A stretch of 64,000 nucleotides of DNA, from positions 99,518,992-99,582,991 of the forward strand of contig CM042145.1 of assembly GCA_023376005.1 (NCBI GenBank), written 5' to 3'. The position numbers and the translations under genes were made by a program. The number at the start of each line of letters is the position of its first letter. Positions within the stretch are counted from its first letter, which is position 1. A model generated the notes under the pieces. That model searched no databases. It was not told the DNA's origin and was given only the letters and a program-made list of their open reading frames with translations. Shown here piece after piece: positions 26,701 through 40,600 of this stretch. The DNA comes from Doryteuthis pealeii (Eukaryota > Mollusca > Cephalopoda > Myopsida > Loliginidae).

Positions 26701-29700
26701 GATGGAGATTTCTTCAAAAAGTATAAGATAAGCAAAAAAAAAAAGCACTATATTACTAATAGAAAATTGTCTCAGAATTATTTTCATATATAACATGTGT
26801 TATTTAGATGTTGCTTAACCATCAGGGTTTCTTCATCAAAGTTTCAATTTTGGAAAAAAACAACTTAAAATTACAAGAGATGTAAACAAAACTCAGCACA
26901 TGCGGACCAGGTTTGTGTAAAAACATATGTAAATAGGTATTCTATTTCTTTTATGTAATTCAACATAAGCATTTAGAAATGTATTTTTAAGTTCAAAGTG
27001 ATGTTATATATCTAAATTAATATTATATATGTGTATACATCAGTATAAAAATGAAAATGTTGAATAATCTTGTGGTAAACTTTAAAAAAAAAAAAAACCT
27101 GTTATCGGTACCTCTTATTCTCTGAATAATGGGTTACAGCATAGAGATGCATACAATTTGAGTGCAGAATCAGAAAGAACATAATTTAACATAAGAATGC
27201 CAAGTTTTATCAAAATTGCTGTTACACTTTTCCTTTAGGCAATCAGAAATCAGCGCCCAGGTCAGTGAAAGGTGAACTGCTTGTCAATCATTTCTACAAC
27301 GATTAATGGTAATTTTCCATTTACCATACAGTTATTCAAATCTTAGTACACTTACATACGTTATAAATTGTGGGCAACCCACGAATTATGTAACAGTAGC
27401 TGTAAAGAGATAGAAACCAAATTTCCTTGCAGTGCACTCAGATGTGGAAAATGATGAATCAGACTAATATTAGGTAATCTAAGATATCTGGAGCAGAAGA
27501 TGCTATTGTGATATTGCATCATATTATGAGCATCATAGGTAGCCACCCACTGCCAACAGTTGGCCCCATTGGGGACATTTTACCCCTCAGCAGAGGTGCC
27601 ATTCTCCTGCTAAAAAAAAAATATCAAACTACACTAGCAGACTATTGATAGTGATTTAGATTCTCAATAGGTGTTCAATACTCCTGGCCTTGTGCTCAAC
27701 TTGGCTCAGCTTCATAAATGACAACTGTACATTCTAGTTATGACGTACTAGAAAAAGCTAATTTAAAACAAGTAATGTATCCTCTCTCACTGTCACTGGT
27801 CCCATAACTTGGTCTGGTCATGAGGGTGCTACTCATATAGCATGTCTTAGGAAGAAATAGCCTGACAGAGCCCATCCCTCTCCAGGTCAAAACTGATGTG
27901 AATTTAGAGTATTCCTTCTTCTAGACCGGTTGCCATACCAAGGTTAAAGAGCCAGATCTGCCCTACTATTAATCCATAGCTGGAGAGGAAATAGTTGGAG
28001 TCATTACCTTTTCTAAGGATATTATTAGCGCTATGTGAAATATAAGTAGTCTTGTTCAGGATTAGAACATAGGTAGCCATGTTCACTTCCTTAGAGTGAT
28101 AACTGTTACGCAATTGAGCTCCTCCAATAAAAATTCCTTTATGATTCCATAAAAGGGCAGTAAATAATATTGGTTTGGTTTCTTTGGTATATCAACCTTC
28201 ATGGGTTATCTAATGCCAAAGCCATCCTTGTAGAAGAATAGTAGTGGTACTATTTAACCCATAGGTGGGGGATTAGGGGTGTTATACTTTTCCCATGGGT
28301 AATAGTCTGAAAGTGAATATAATAGTTTGGTTTGGTTTGTTCTGTTTTATGGCATATCAACATATGAAACGGGTCATTTAATGCCAACTGTTAATTGTTA
28401 TTCTGTGTTACTCTCACCCTTAGCCTGGATTGAACCTGCAGTCTGGAAATGACTGTTACAGATTGTTAACTGTTGGACAGTGGAACAGTCAAATACCCCT
28501 CAGCTTATTGGACTCTTCCTGGCAGTAGTGACAGTAATTATTTAAGCTGGTTATAGTGGGTTCATTGGAGAACTAGTAACTGCATGGTTAGGCTGCAACA
28601 TTTGAACTTATCACCAACTAAGTTTTGGATTTGTAGCGATAGTTTGGTAGAAAAAAATGTATATATGTATAGATTTTAACTATTGTTCAATTACTCATTT
28701 TTGAGTACAATCTCACTTCTTTTAGGAAATGTAAAATCCTGGATGGTCTTATTTTCGTGAAAAGTATCTTCAAATTACTTGCTTGGTAGTATTTTGCACT
28801 AAATCAAAGTCTATACACTCTAGCAGTATATGTTTCACTGTAAATCTCTCTTGGCATGTAGTGCATATTGGGGATTCTGTGCCCTCTAGACTGGAATTTG
28901 AACTAGTTTTCTACAATGTTGCAGTCAAGCATGTTACCCACTACACCACGGACACCCCCCTAATATTGTTTTTTGTTTTGTTTTTTTATTATAGTTAAAG
29001 GATTTTTAAAAATAAATCAAAACATCTGTTAAATCAACATCTTATTATAATGGAGATTGTGTGTTTGTCTGTCTGTAACCGAAACTAAATCACTACTCAA
29101 GTCACAATTCCCTTAGTTATTGACATCACATTCACCATGAATTTATTTTTTATTTAAACCTCAATTATTGATAAAATTGTTATACCTTATTAATACTGTT
29201 GGTTTACATACTAATAACATGCAAGTATATTTATATATTCAACAAAATAGCGGTTTACAGTGTAACGAGAAGGCTAATTTGCATATTGATATTAAGAATT
29301 TGATTTTAATAAATATATGCTTAATATTATTGATTTCTAATTGTTTGGTTTTCTCTTAACGAATCTGAGCAAAAATCTCGGGTATAAATCTTAAAAGAAA
29401 TCCATAAACCAGACGAAAGAACTGTAATTTTATTAAATAATTCATAATCTAACTAAATAGATAAATTAGGAAAAATGAAAGACGGGAGTGATGGCAAATG
29501 ATGGAAGAGTTAGATTTAAAGCTGTTCTATTTTTCGATTATACCCCCTCAGTTTATCATTTTCTAAATCATTTCTAATTTGATACAATATTTTATTACAT
29601 CAAAACCTAAATTCTTGCACCCGAAGGGTGCATATATTTGCTAGTTTTTTTTAATAATTATTTGTACAAATATTTTATTTCTTGTTTTTCACTGAACAAC

Positions 29701-31652
29701 TCTGCAAAATTCAAGTTATGGACATTTTAAGGGACATTAATTCCATATCAGAGGAGGACTTGACATTCTAGCATATTAATCTACAGATTAATAGTTATGG
29801 ACCATATTTGACAGCTTAACTTCTTTTTTAATGTCCCAGAAAATCACCCTGCATCTTATAAGGTCAAGGGTCAGCTTTAGAGTGCTGCAGTGAACCTTAA
29901 ATTAAGCCTAAAACAAGATAACAATGGTTTCTACACCAACAATGGCAATTCTTTTCTAAGCTAACAATGTATAAAAATAATAGTTACTGGTACTTTGTAT
30001 CAAACAACACAAGTCAGTAAGAAAATTATGTGAAGACGCTTAACCATGCATGTACCTAAACAAACCTATTAAGGTTTGTTAACTCTTTATTTACCAGAGT
30101 GCCCCAAACTGCCCAAAATCCTAGACTGCCTGAAAAGGCACATTCAAATGATGTATAAAAAAGTATAGGTCATCACTGAGTTTCTTGGTAAAAAATAATT
30201 TTGAATCTCAGAATTACTATTTCTTTTCATGAACACCAACATTTGGCACCACCGTAGACATTACTAGGTGGTGCTACTGAGGTAAAATTGACGTCATTTT
30301 GTAGAAAATTCAATTCTAAACAATATAAGCGAAGGTTGTAAGGCATTAAATTCCACTTTATTTTCTCTATTTTAATTTTTCTGAAACTCATTGTTTTAAG
30401 CACTAAAACAATGATAATTAGGAAAAATGGCTGGTATTTAAGACATGGCTATTGCGGATGGTAGTGGTAGATAAAGAGTTAAATGTAAAATATTGGGGTT
30501 TACTAAAGATTTAAATACATATAAAACTTTTAAAATGACCTGATAGTGGGGAGGGTTACAAATGTCAGGCGAAGACCCATCACCTGACATTCTAAGTTTA
30601 AACCTGTTTATTCATATTTTTCTTAAATGCTTGTCTATTTATTATGAATGTCGTCACCTCAGCTAAATAATGGACGATTCCGATTTTTATTATAAAGAAG
30701 GAAAGGTAAGAAAAAGGACATGCTATAAAGAAAAAATATAATAAAAAAGAAAGAAAGAGAGAGAGTAAGGAAATATATAGAGAGAGGGGGTGGGCGTAGA
30801 GAAGCAATAACACTGATCTGTTTCAATCGAACATAATGACAAGATAATAAAAAAAGGAAAGAAAGGAAAAAAAGAGTGAGAGTGAGTTAAATCAAGATCA
30901 TTGTACTTTTTACACATTGAACTATTTTGAAATAGCTCTTCAGTAAACATATCAAACCTTGTAATAATTAAATTATCATATTATGTCTTATATACCATCA
31001 AATATGGTAATTAAAATTTAAACGACCATCATTTTATATCCCTTGTAAAAGTAAATTCAGTGGGGTGGCTTATTGTCTATATTGGCTGAACAGTGAGTCT
31101 ATCCCCTTTTCACTAACACTAGACCAGGGAACTTGTTTTTGCGTTGAGGTAAAGCGTCACACCTACCATCAACTCCCCATTTTACCACTCAGATCTAAGC
31201 CATGCTACTCATGCGCTGAGTTGGCAAGGGCAAGTATCGAACCCGGAACCTTGTGGTTCCTAGGCAGATGCTTAACCGACTGAGATAAAAAGGCCCTCTT
31301 GAAATCAGATAAGGATATTTTTTTTATATATATATATATATATATATTAGAGGATATGTGCTTAACAAATCGAGAAAATGTCAATTCCTGAATGTACATT
31401 TTGATTTGTTTAGCCTTACATTTGAACATATATGCCCGCCTGAAATTCATTAATTATTAACTAATTAATTTTCAAAATTAGGTATGACTTCAATTAAGCA
31501 CATATCCTCCAAAAAGTGTCGGCTAAAAGCCATATCAAATAAACACATTGTTTATTTACGTACTCTCATAGATATATATATATATATATATGAGTAAGAA
31601 AAGGTGGAATGAAAACATCACACAATGCTGTTAAAGAAGAAAACAATTTATA

Positions 31653-31684
<32 letters not shown>

Positions 31685-34600
31685 CCCTGATGCACAAAAA
31701 TCTAAAAGGACGCAGTAAAATCATATCTATGCATCCTAGTATTTTTCTTTTTTCTTCCCTCACCATTTCAAGCTAACTGTAAATACATTTTAATAGTTTC
31801 TTAGAAATGAATTACACAGGACATGTTACAAGGTAGGAGTTAGATGTCTTTAGTTGGGACCCATAAATTTTCCCGGGGACTCATTCAAAGCAAATATGTG
31901 CGTCCTGGGACACACTAAATAAAAAAAGATATCAGTATCACTGATAAATGTTTGTTATTATATTAAGTAAAAACATATTTTCAATCAAACTGCTTGAATC
32001 ATAGTTTTGAATATATATACATTTTTTTTTTTTGGGGGGGGGTGACCATTAAATTATATTAAAAAATATCTCGATATAAGTTAAAAGAAAGGAACTGAAT
32101 CCGACAGTATGAGTAAGAAAAGGTGGAATGAAAACATCACACAATGCTGTTAAAGAAGAAAACAATTTATAATATAATCATAGCTGATACTGATCAATAT
32201 TTCGATTTTACAAAAATCATCATCAGACCCAAACAACTACGGGAGTGAATGAGCTCTGATGATGATTTTTGTAAAATCGAAATATTGATCAGTATCAGCT
32301 ATGATATATAATGTAATTTATTGTGTACAGTGCTCAGGTGCACCACAACTCATCAAAGTCTCATGTCAGGTACACAGAATAATGTTGTGCCAGGAACATG
32401 AACAGTTCACAGTAGTAATATGGATGTATGCACACACATACATCCATATTACTACTGTGAACTGTTCATGTTCCTGGCACAACATTATTCTGTGTACCTG
32501 ACATGAGACTTTGATGAGTTGTGGTGCACCTGAGCACTGTACACAATAAATTACATTATATATCATAGCTGATACTGATCAATATTTCGATTTTACAAAA
32601 ATCATCATCAGAGCTCATTCACTCCCGTAGTTGTTTGGGTCTGATGATGATTTTTGTAAAATCGAAATATTGATCAGTATCAGCTATGATTATATTATAA
32701 ATTGTTTTCTTCTTTAACAGCATTGTGTGATGTTTTCATTCCACCTTTTCTTACTCATACTGTCAGATTCAGTTCCTTTCTTTTAACTTATATCGAGATA
32801 TTTTTTAATATAATTTAATGGTCACCCCCCCCCCAAAAAAAATGTATATATATTCAAAACTATGATTCAAGCAGTTTGATTGAAAATATGTTTTTACTTA
32901 ATATAATAACAAACATTTATCAGTGATACTGATATCTTTTTTTATTTAGTGTGTCCCAGGACGCACATATTTGCTTTGAATGAGTCCCCGGGAAAATTTA
33001 TGGGTCCCAACTAAAGACATCTAACTCCTACCTTGTAACATGTCCTGTGTAATTCATTTCTAAGAAACTATTAAAATGTATTTACAGTTAGCTTGAAATG
33101 GTGAGGGAAGAAAAAAGAAAAATACTAGGATGCATAGATATGATTTTACTGCGTCCTTTTAGATTTTTGTGCATCAGGGACGCAGGACGCGTACCTGTCA
33201 GCATCTCTGATTTATAGTCTAAAAAAATTACTTTGTCCCTACCCCCTAAATTACATTCCTTGAAGTACAAATAAGATACAATCTTTCCATAAAAAATCCT
33301 GATACATTGCACGCAACCAACCCGTAACTGTTCAGGGAAATGAGTTCTCTGCTAATTGGCAGAAAGTAGGTTTTTTTTGTTTTTTTTTAAAGGAGATTTC
33401 CACTGCCAACATCACGAGAGAATTTCTGGTCTTATGCCTAACTCGGTTATTGCTTGACTCTGCTGTAAATACTCCTGTTATGTTTTTTTTTCTTCCTTTG
33501 CCATTTAAAAATAACTGTAATGACAGTTGCCACTTTCTTTAATTGAACAATTTAACTTTGAGAGAAGGGTAATGAAATATGCAAAGTAAAGTCGTTGGGG
33601 TGGCCTAAAGTCGGTATCAGCCAGACAGCAAGGGAGTCTATCCCCTTTTCACTAGCGCTACACCAAGGAGATTGTTTTAGCGTCTGAGATAGAGTGCCAC
33701 ACCTACCATCAGCTCCTCACTTTACCGCACAGATCCCTGTGCTACTCATACACTGAGTTGGCGAGGGCCAGTATTCAACCCGAAACTTTGTGCTTTCTTG
33801 TCCGATGCTCTACCGACTGAGCTAGACCGATCCTTATAGATTTCAATATTTTCTTAGAAACCAATTACTTGACACTAAGACCCCCAGCCACCACCTTCTA
33901 GCACATATATGATAAAAAGGGTTAGGTGTTTGCCATAAGAGCAATACAGTCAGGTGCTACGGCTTGACATGACCAGCCGATTGATCAGAGGGGGCCTCTC
34001 TGACTGCCCGTCTAGCCCAAGGAAGGGCCAAAGTGGAGAGCTGCATATCATAGATTGCTCAGTCACCAGGATTCCATCCTTAAATATCACGGGTCACCAC
34101 CCACGGCCAACAGCTGTAGAGGTGCAGTCGGCATATTCTACAGCCCCAGCTGACAAGGCTCCTAGAGTTTAGGGAATCATGTTCATGGTACATTTATATG
34201 CAGAGATGCTGATAGGTACGCATCCTGCATCCCTGACACACAGCAATCTAAAAGGATGCAGTAAAATCATATCCATGCATCCCAGTGTTTTTCTCTTTTC
34301 TTCCCCCACCATTTCAAACTAACTGTAAATACATTTCAATAGTTTCTTAGAGAAACGAATAACACCGGATAGGTTACAAGGTAGGAGTTAGCCGGCTTTA
34401 GTTATTTCCCCAGATCATAAATAAAAACCCTACATTCTATTAAGAAACTTTATTTGGGACCCATAAATTTTCCTGGGGACCCATTCAAAGAAAATATGTG
34501 TCCCAGGATGAACTAAATGAAAAAGCTATCAGTATCACTGATATGTATATATTCTATGTAGCTGTTTCTTAAGTATTTCTTTTGGAGTTTTTTGTACATG

Positions 34601-37600
34601 GTCCTATCGAATACAAATGGTTTTTAAATAGATCTATTAGATACCCTTTGGTGGTGGAGGGGTCTTACCCTTCTGCAGAGAATACAGGGTTATTTCCTAT
34701 AAGTCTAACATAAACATAGGGGAACCACTCTTGACTGATAAATTATTTATTTATTTTCCCATTAAACTAACCCTAAACCCTAACCCTGTCTTCTTTTTTC
34801 TAGTAGATCAATAAATAAATAAATAATTTATCAGTCAAGAGTGGTTCCCCTTTATTTATGTTAGACTTGTAGGCGTTATTTTCGGATTTGCCTGGGGAGT
34901 TGTCTGCCCGTTTAGTTTCGCTGGTTCCTGCTAGGGGCCTTTGATATTTAAGCGGCTGATTTGAACGTCTCTCTTTTTCCGAGACGCTATGGATTAGACT
35001 CTGGTCTACCCCCCTCTTGTTGGGGCTTTGGCCCCTCTTACATTACTGTAAGTGATTCATACAGCATGGACTATTCCTAGTCTCATGTCTGTTGCTTTTA
35101 TGTTTATCCTTTTACATGTAACTTTGTATTACTTATGTATGTATGTTCATGTACACCTCTATGTATTATGTACCCTGTTTATCCTGTGATGTATATAAAA
35201 TGTTTCGTCTATCAACCTTTGTCGGAGTTTTATCTTCAAGTATTATCACTTGAAATCTTACAGACTTATAGAAAATAACCGAATACAGTGGTCTTACCTT
35301 TCTGCAGAGAATACAGGGTTATTTCCTATAAGTCTAACATAAACAAAGGGGAACAACTCTTGACTGATAAATTATTTATTTATTTTCCCATTAAACTAAC
35401 CCTAAACCCGTCTTCTTTTTTCCTAGTAGATCAATAAATAAATAAATAATTTATCAGTCGAGAGTGGTTCCCCTTTATTTATGTTAGACTTATAGGAAAT
35501 AACCGAATACACTCAGTGTATTCTAAGCTTTGCCGACAGGGCGATTTACCCAATGAGTTGGCTTGGTTAGATTCATTACAACAAAAAAGTACATTTCAAT
35601 TTGAGGCCAATGGTTCTTACAAATACATAAAAAAATAAAAAAAAACGATTTAATTTATACTTGGACTATAAACTAAGAGTGGCTATTACACTGTAACTAC
35701 AACTATAAAGCTGGTAAAGAAACAAGTTAAACTAAATACTAATACAGATATAACTATACTTAACTTTATGTGCTAAGTCTCGAAGAACACATGATCAAGT
35801 GCCTCATTAAAGATTTCAGATATGACAATATGAAAATGAATAATTGACAATAGCTGTTCAGGATATCAGACTTACCACTTGTCTTGCCTCAATCATTATC
35901 AGGGTTAAATGCCATTTGCTTAAATCACAAAAAATATGTTCTGTGTATATGAAATAATGCACAAAACATGTTGTTGTTTTTTTCATTTTCTATTTCATTC
36001 ATCTACAAATTAAGCCCACATAAATCTGATTTCTAAATCAAAGATCAACTGTGGGTTGAACAGAAAATAAACTGTTAATATTCATTTTTGATTGATTGAT
36101 TTTAACAGCAGGTCAACCTGTATAGGTTTATTCTATGCCTAGAGATTAGGCAATCGCATTCCTTGCGTTTTTATATTCATATTTTTGTAGTTGTTTCTTA
36201 AGAGGGTTTTTTTTGCACAGTTATATGATATCAAATATTCATATCTAATACAAATAATTTGCACATAGTTGTATAGTTTTAAGTATTCCTATCTAATTCT
36301 AATAATCATAGTTATATGGTTTTAAGTAACTAACAATCCCTAGTAAACAATTATAGCTTCAAGTAACTATTCTTAATAAAAATAATTTAGTTATGTTGGT
36401 TAGTTGGATTTTACAGCATGTCAACCCTTGTTTGGTTATTTTATGCCAAAGATATTTTGTTTTATTCATTCTTGAATTTTTTTTTAAATACATTTTTTAA
36501 AACTCATTTTTTTTCTATTTAAACCATAGATGAGACCCTAATAGGTACTACCATTCCGAGTCAGTGTGGACCTGGGAATAATTTAGTTATATGATTTTAA
36601 GTATTACTACCTAATACTAATAATTATATGGTTTCAAATAATCATTTATATTCAATAATAGTTTGCACAGTTATATGGTTTTAAGTAACTAATAATCCTT
36701 AGTAAACAATAATATCTTTAATAGTAACTATTCTTAATAGAAATAATTTACAGTAATATGGCACTAAGTATTCCTATTGAATAGGAATAATTCTTAAACC
36801 AATCTATTTGATCCATATATGAGGCCCTAACAGATACTACCACTCCAGATCAGAGTGGACCAGGGAGTAATGGCAATGAAGGGGTACTCCACACTCCCTA
36901 GATATGGAACTTCACCATCAGATACAGTTTAGTGTCACACCCAAGCCACTCTCCTCCATTTTAGTTGTGGGGAGGTCTTACCACTGCAGGGAATACAGTC
37001 AGTGTATTCTAAGGCCTGCGGACAGGGCGGACAATTGTCAGAGAAACATCTAATATTTTCAAAATATCCACAAATCATAGATAAGAAATACCATCCAACA
37101 AAAAAAGAAAAGTGTTTCAATTTAAAACTTTCTGGGTTTTAATTTTTCTTAATGTTGTAACTGAGTTTATCAATAAACAACATTGAATCCAGTAAAGGTT
37201 GACAAATAAGTTTATTACCTTTTTGTACAGGGGGATATAATAAATAGAATCAAACACGCAGTTCTTCAAACAACAGTAATGAATACTCTGTTAGCAAAAC
37301 TAGCTACAACCTTGTCTAGTTTGTATCTATTATATCTTTCATTGGACGAGTCCAACATTCTTGTAAAGGAAATATCCTCCCTTACAACTCTTAATGAATG
37401 TGTTATCTATTGATAAACCATTGTTTTTTGGACAGTTAGTGTAGCTAGATTTTGAATTTAAAAGGCGTTGAAATTCAAAACCCATAGAGTTAGATGATTG
37501 ATACTCGATGACATCGAGTTGATCCCAATTTCCTGCCACTGGGAAACATGGAAACGAAAGCCTAGAGATTAGTCAGTCATTCAGTCAGTTAAGCATGAGA

Positions 37601-40600
37601 CTTCTTAAGGTAAAGATGGGCTCTGCTTCACTCATGCATGTGTTGAAGGATCCTAACTAGAGAAGTCTGGCTCTGAATAAAAATGTGATCACATAAAATA
37701 TAAGCCTTGGTTGTTTCTTTGGCGAACCAGCTTAAACAGAACCAGACCAATTAGAAGAAATAAAGTCAGACCAGCATCTTGAGAACAGACCAGTTGGAGG
37801 AATGTCCCAGCAAAACAAGAAAAGAAATAAGGTTCCAGCCAAGCTACTCCAAGTAAGTAGAGAGATTTGGATTTGGGAGCATGACCACAGATGCTCTCAT
37901 ATCAGCATATCTCATCTCCTAGTAGAAAAGAACTCTCACCATATATATATAGTTGCCAACCCCTCCGCATGAGCAGAATGCAACACAAGGTCAATTTCTT
38001 AAGCAGAGTTTAACAGGTTTGAATTCAGAGTTTTTCTTCTCCTAGACTGGTTACCTAGCCATGATTAAAGAGCCCAGTCTGACCTGCTATTTGCCCATAG
38101 CTGGAGGGAGAATTGGATTCATACCTTTCCCAAGGGTATTAGCGCCATGTGAAATGCAAACAGCTTTGTCCAGGAATTGAACTCGGGTCGTCAAGCCCAT
38201 TTCCTACAATTCTAACCATTAGACCACGCACCTCCATATATATAGCCAGACTGGACGGCTATATAACAACTGCATTTGACCTTTTAATAAACTTATAGGG
38301 CTACTTTAAAAAGATTCTATTTAATATTTAGTCACCCCAAAAAGGAAGACATGTATCATCATCATCATCATCAGGTCATGCAGACAGCACAAATTCCTTC
38401 TCACACCACTCGTCCCAATCAGTCGATCTTGGCAGGTTTCCGCACAGCATCCAGTATATGCACACAGCTGATTGATGCATGCTTTTCCTGATAGATCAAC
38501 ATTGGTGTGTCCATATGTAGTTGTCCACAGAACATCACTTGCTTCTCCATCGGTGCCCAGCATGTCTTGTTCATCTTATTTGAATGGTTTGTGTAAAAGG
38601 AAGCAAGTGGTTTTTTATTAGGTGCGGCTTCCAGGATTTGTTCAAGACAGCACATTGGTGTGTCCATATGTAGGTGTCCACAGAACATCACTTGCTTCTC
38701 CATCGGTGCCAGCATGTCTTGTTCATCTTATTTGAATGGTTTGTGTAAAAGGAAGCAAGTGGTTTTTTATTAGGTGCTGCTTCCAGGATTTGTTCAAGAC
38801 AGCACATTGGTGTGTCCATATGTAGGTGTCCACAGAACATCACTTGCTTCTCCATCAGTGCCTAGCATGTCTTGTTCATCTTATTTGAATGGTTTGTGTA
38901 AAAGGAAGCAAGTGGTTTTTTATTAGGTGCGGCTTCCAGGATTTGTTCAAGACAGCACATTGGTGTGTCCATATGTAGGTGTCCACAGAACATCACTTGC
39001 TTCTCCATCAGTGCCTAGCATGTCTTGTTCATCTTATTTGAATGGTTTGTGTAAAAGGAAGCAAGTGGTTTTTTATTAGGTGCTGCTTCCAGGATTTGTT
39101 CAAGACAGCACATTGGTGTGTCCATATGTAGGTGTCCACAGAACATCACTTGCTTCTCCATCGGTGCCCAGCATGTCTTGTTCATCTTATTTGAATGGTT
39201 TGTGTAAAAGGAAGCAAGTGGTTTTTATTAGGTGCGGCTTCCAGGATTTGTTCAAGACAGCACATTGGTGTGTCCATATGTAGGTGTCCACAGAACATCA
39301 CTTGCTTCTCCATCGGTGCCCAGCATGTCTTGTTCATCTTATTTGAATGGTTGTGTAAAAGGAAGCAAGTGGTTTTTTATTAGGTGCGGCTTCCAGGATT
39401 TGTTCAAGACAGCACATTGGTGTGTCCATATGTAGGTGTCCACAGAACATCACTTGCTTCTCCATCAGTGCCTAGCATGTCTTGTTCATCTTATTTGAAT
39501 GGTTTGTGTAAAAGGAAGCAAGTGGTTTTTTATTAGGTGCTGCTTCCAGGATTTGTTCAAGACAGCACATTGGTGTGTCCATATGTAGGTGTCCACAGAA
39601 CATCACTTGCTTCTCCATCAGTGCCAGCATGTCTTGTTCATCTTATTTGAATGGTTTGTGTAAAAGGAAGCAAGTGGTTTTTTATTAGGTGCGGCTTCCA
39701 GGATTTGTTCAAGACAGCACATTGGTGTGTCCATATGTAGGTGTCCACAGAACATCACTTGCTTCTCCATCGGTGCCCAGCATGTCTTGTTCATCTTATT
39801 TGAATGGTTTGTGTAAAAGGAAGCAAGTGGTTTTTATTAGGTGCGGCTTCCAGGATTTGTTCAAGACAGCACATTGGTGTGTCCATATGTAGGTGTCCAC
39901 AGAACATCACTTGCTTCTCCATCAGTGCCTAGCATGTCTTGTTCATCTTATTTGAATGGTTTGTGTAAAAGGAAGCAAGTGGTTTTTTATTAGGTGCTGC
40001 TTCCAGGATTTGTTCAAGACAGCACATTGGTGTGTCCATATGTAGGTGTCCACAGAACATCACTTGCTTCTCCATCGGTGCCCAGCATGTCTTGTTCATC
40101 TTATTTGAATGGTTTGTGTAAAAGGAAGCAAGTGGTTTTTTATTAGGTGCTGCTTCCAGGATTTGTTCAAGACAGCACATTGGTGTGTCCATATGTAGTG
40201 TCCACAGAACATCACTTGCTTCTCCATCGGTGCCCAGCATGTCTTGTTCATCTTATTTGAATGGTTTGTGTAAAAGGAAGCAAGTGGTTTTTATTAGGTG
40301 CTGCTTCCAGGATTTGTTCAAGACAGCACATTGGTGTGTCCATATGTAGGTGTCCACAGAACATCACTTGCTTCTCCATCGGTGCCCAGCATGTCTTGTT
40401 CATCTTATTTGAATGGTTTGTGTAAAAGGAAGCAAGTGGTTTTTTATTAGGTGCTGCTTCCAGGATTTGTTCAAGACAGCACATTGGTGTGTCCATATGT
40501 AGGTGTCCACAGAACATCACTTGCTTCTCCATCGGTGCCCAGCATGTCTTGTTCATCTTATTTGAATGGTTTGTGTAAAAGGAAGCAAGTGGTTTTTATT

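Larger units (their letters stand above)
31684..33180. repeat. 1.5-kb near-perfect palindrome
   Basis: Arms about 31684-32430 and 32437-33180 are reverse complements with very few differences (one is ccgacag versus ctgacag) apart from homopolymer lengths. The centre is cacaca at 32431-32436. Each arm contains an element D copy and a smaller inverted pair with CTGATGA...GAAAT. Mirror-image ORFs at 32301-32501 and 32366-32566 are a consequence of the symmetry. Confidence 0.92.

Noticed and set aside
32301..32566. Two identical opposing genes
   Set aside because: Mirror ORFs created by the palindrome; no coding signal.
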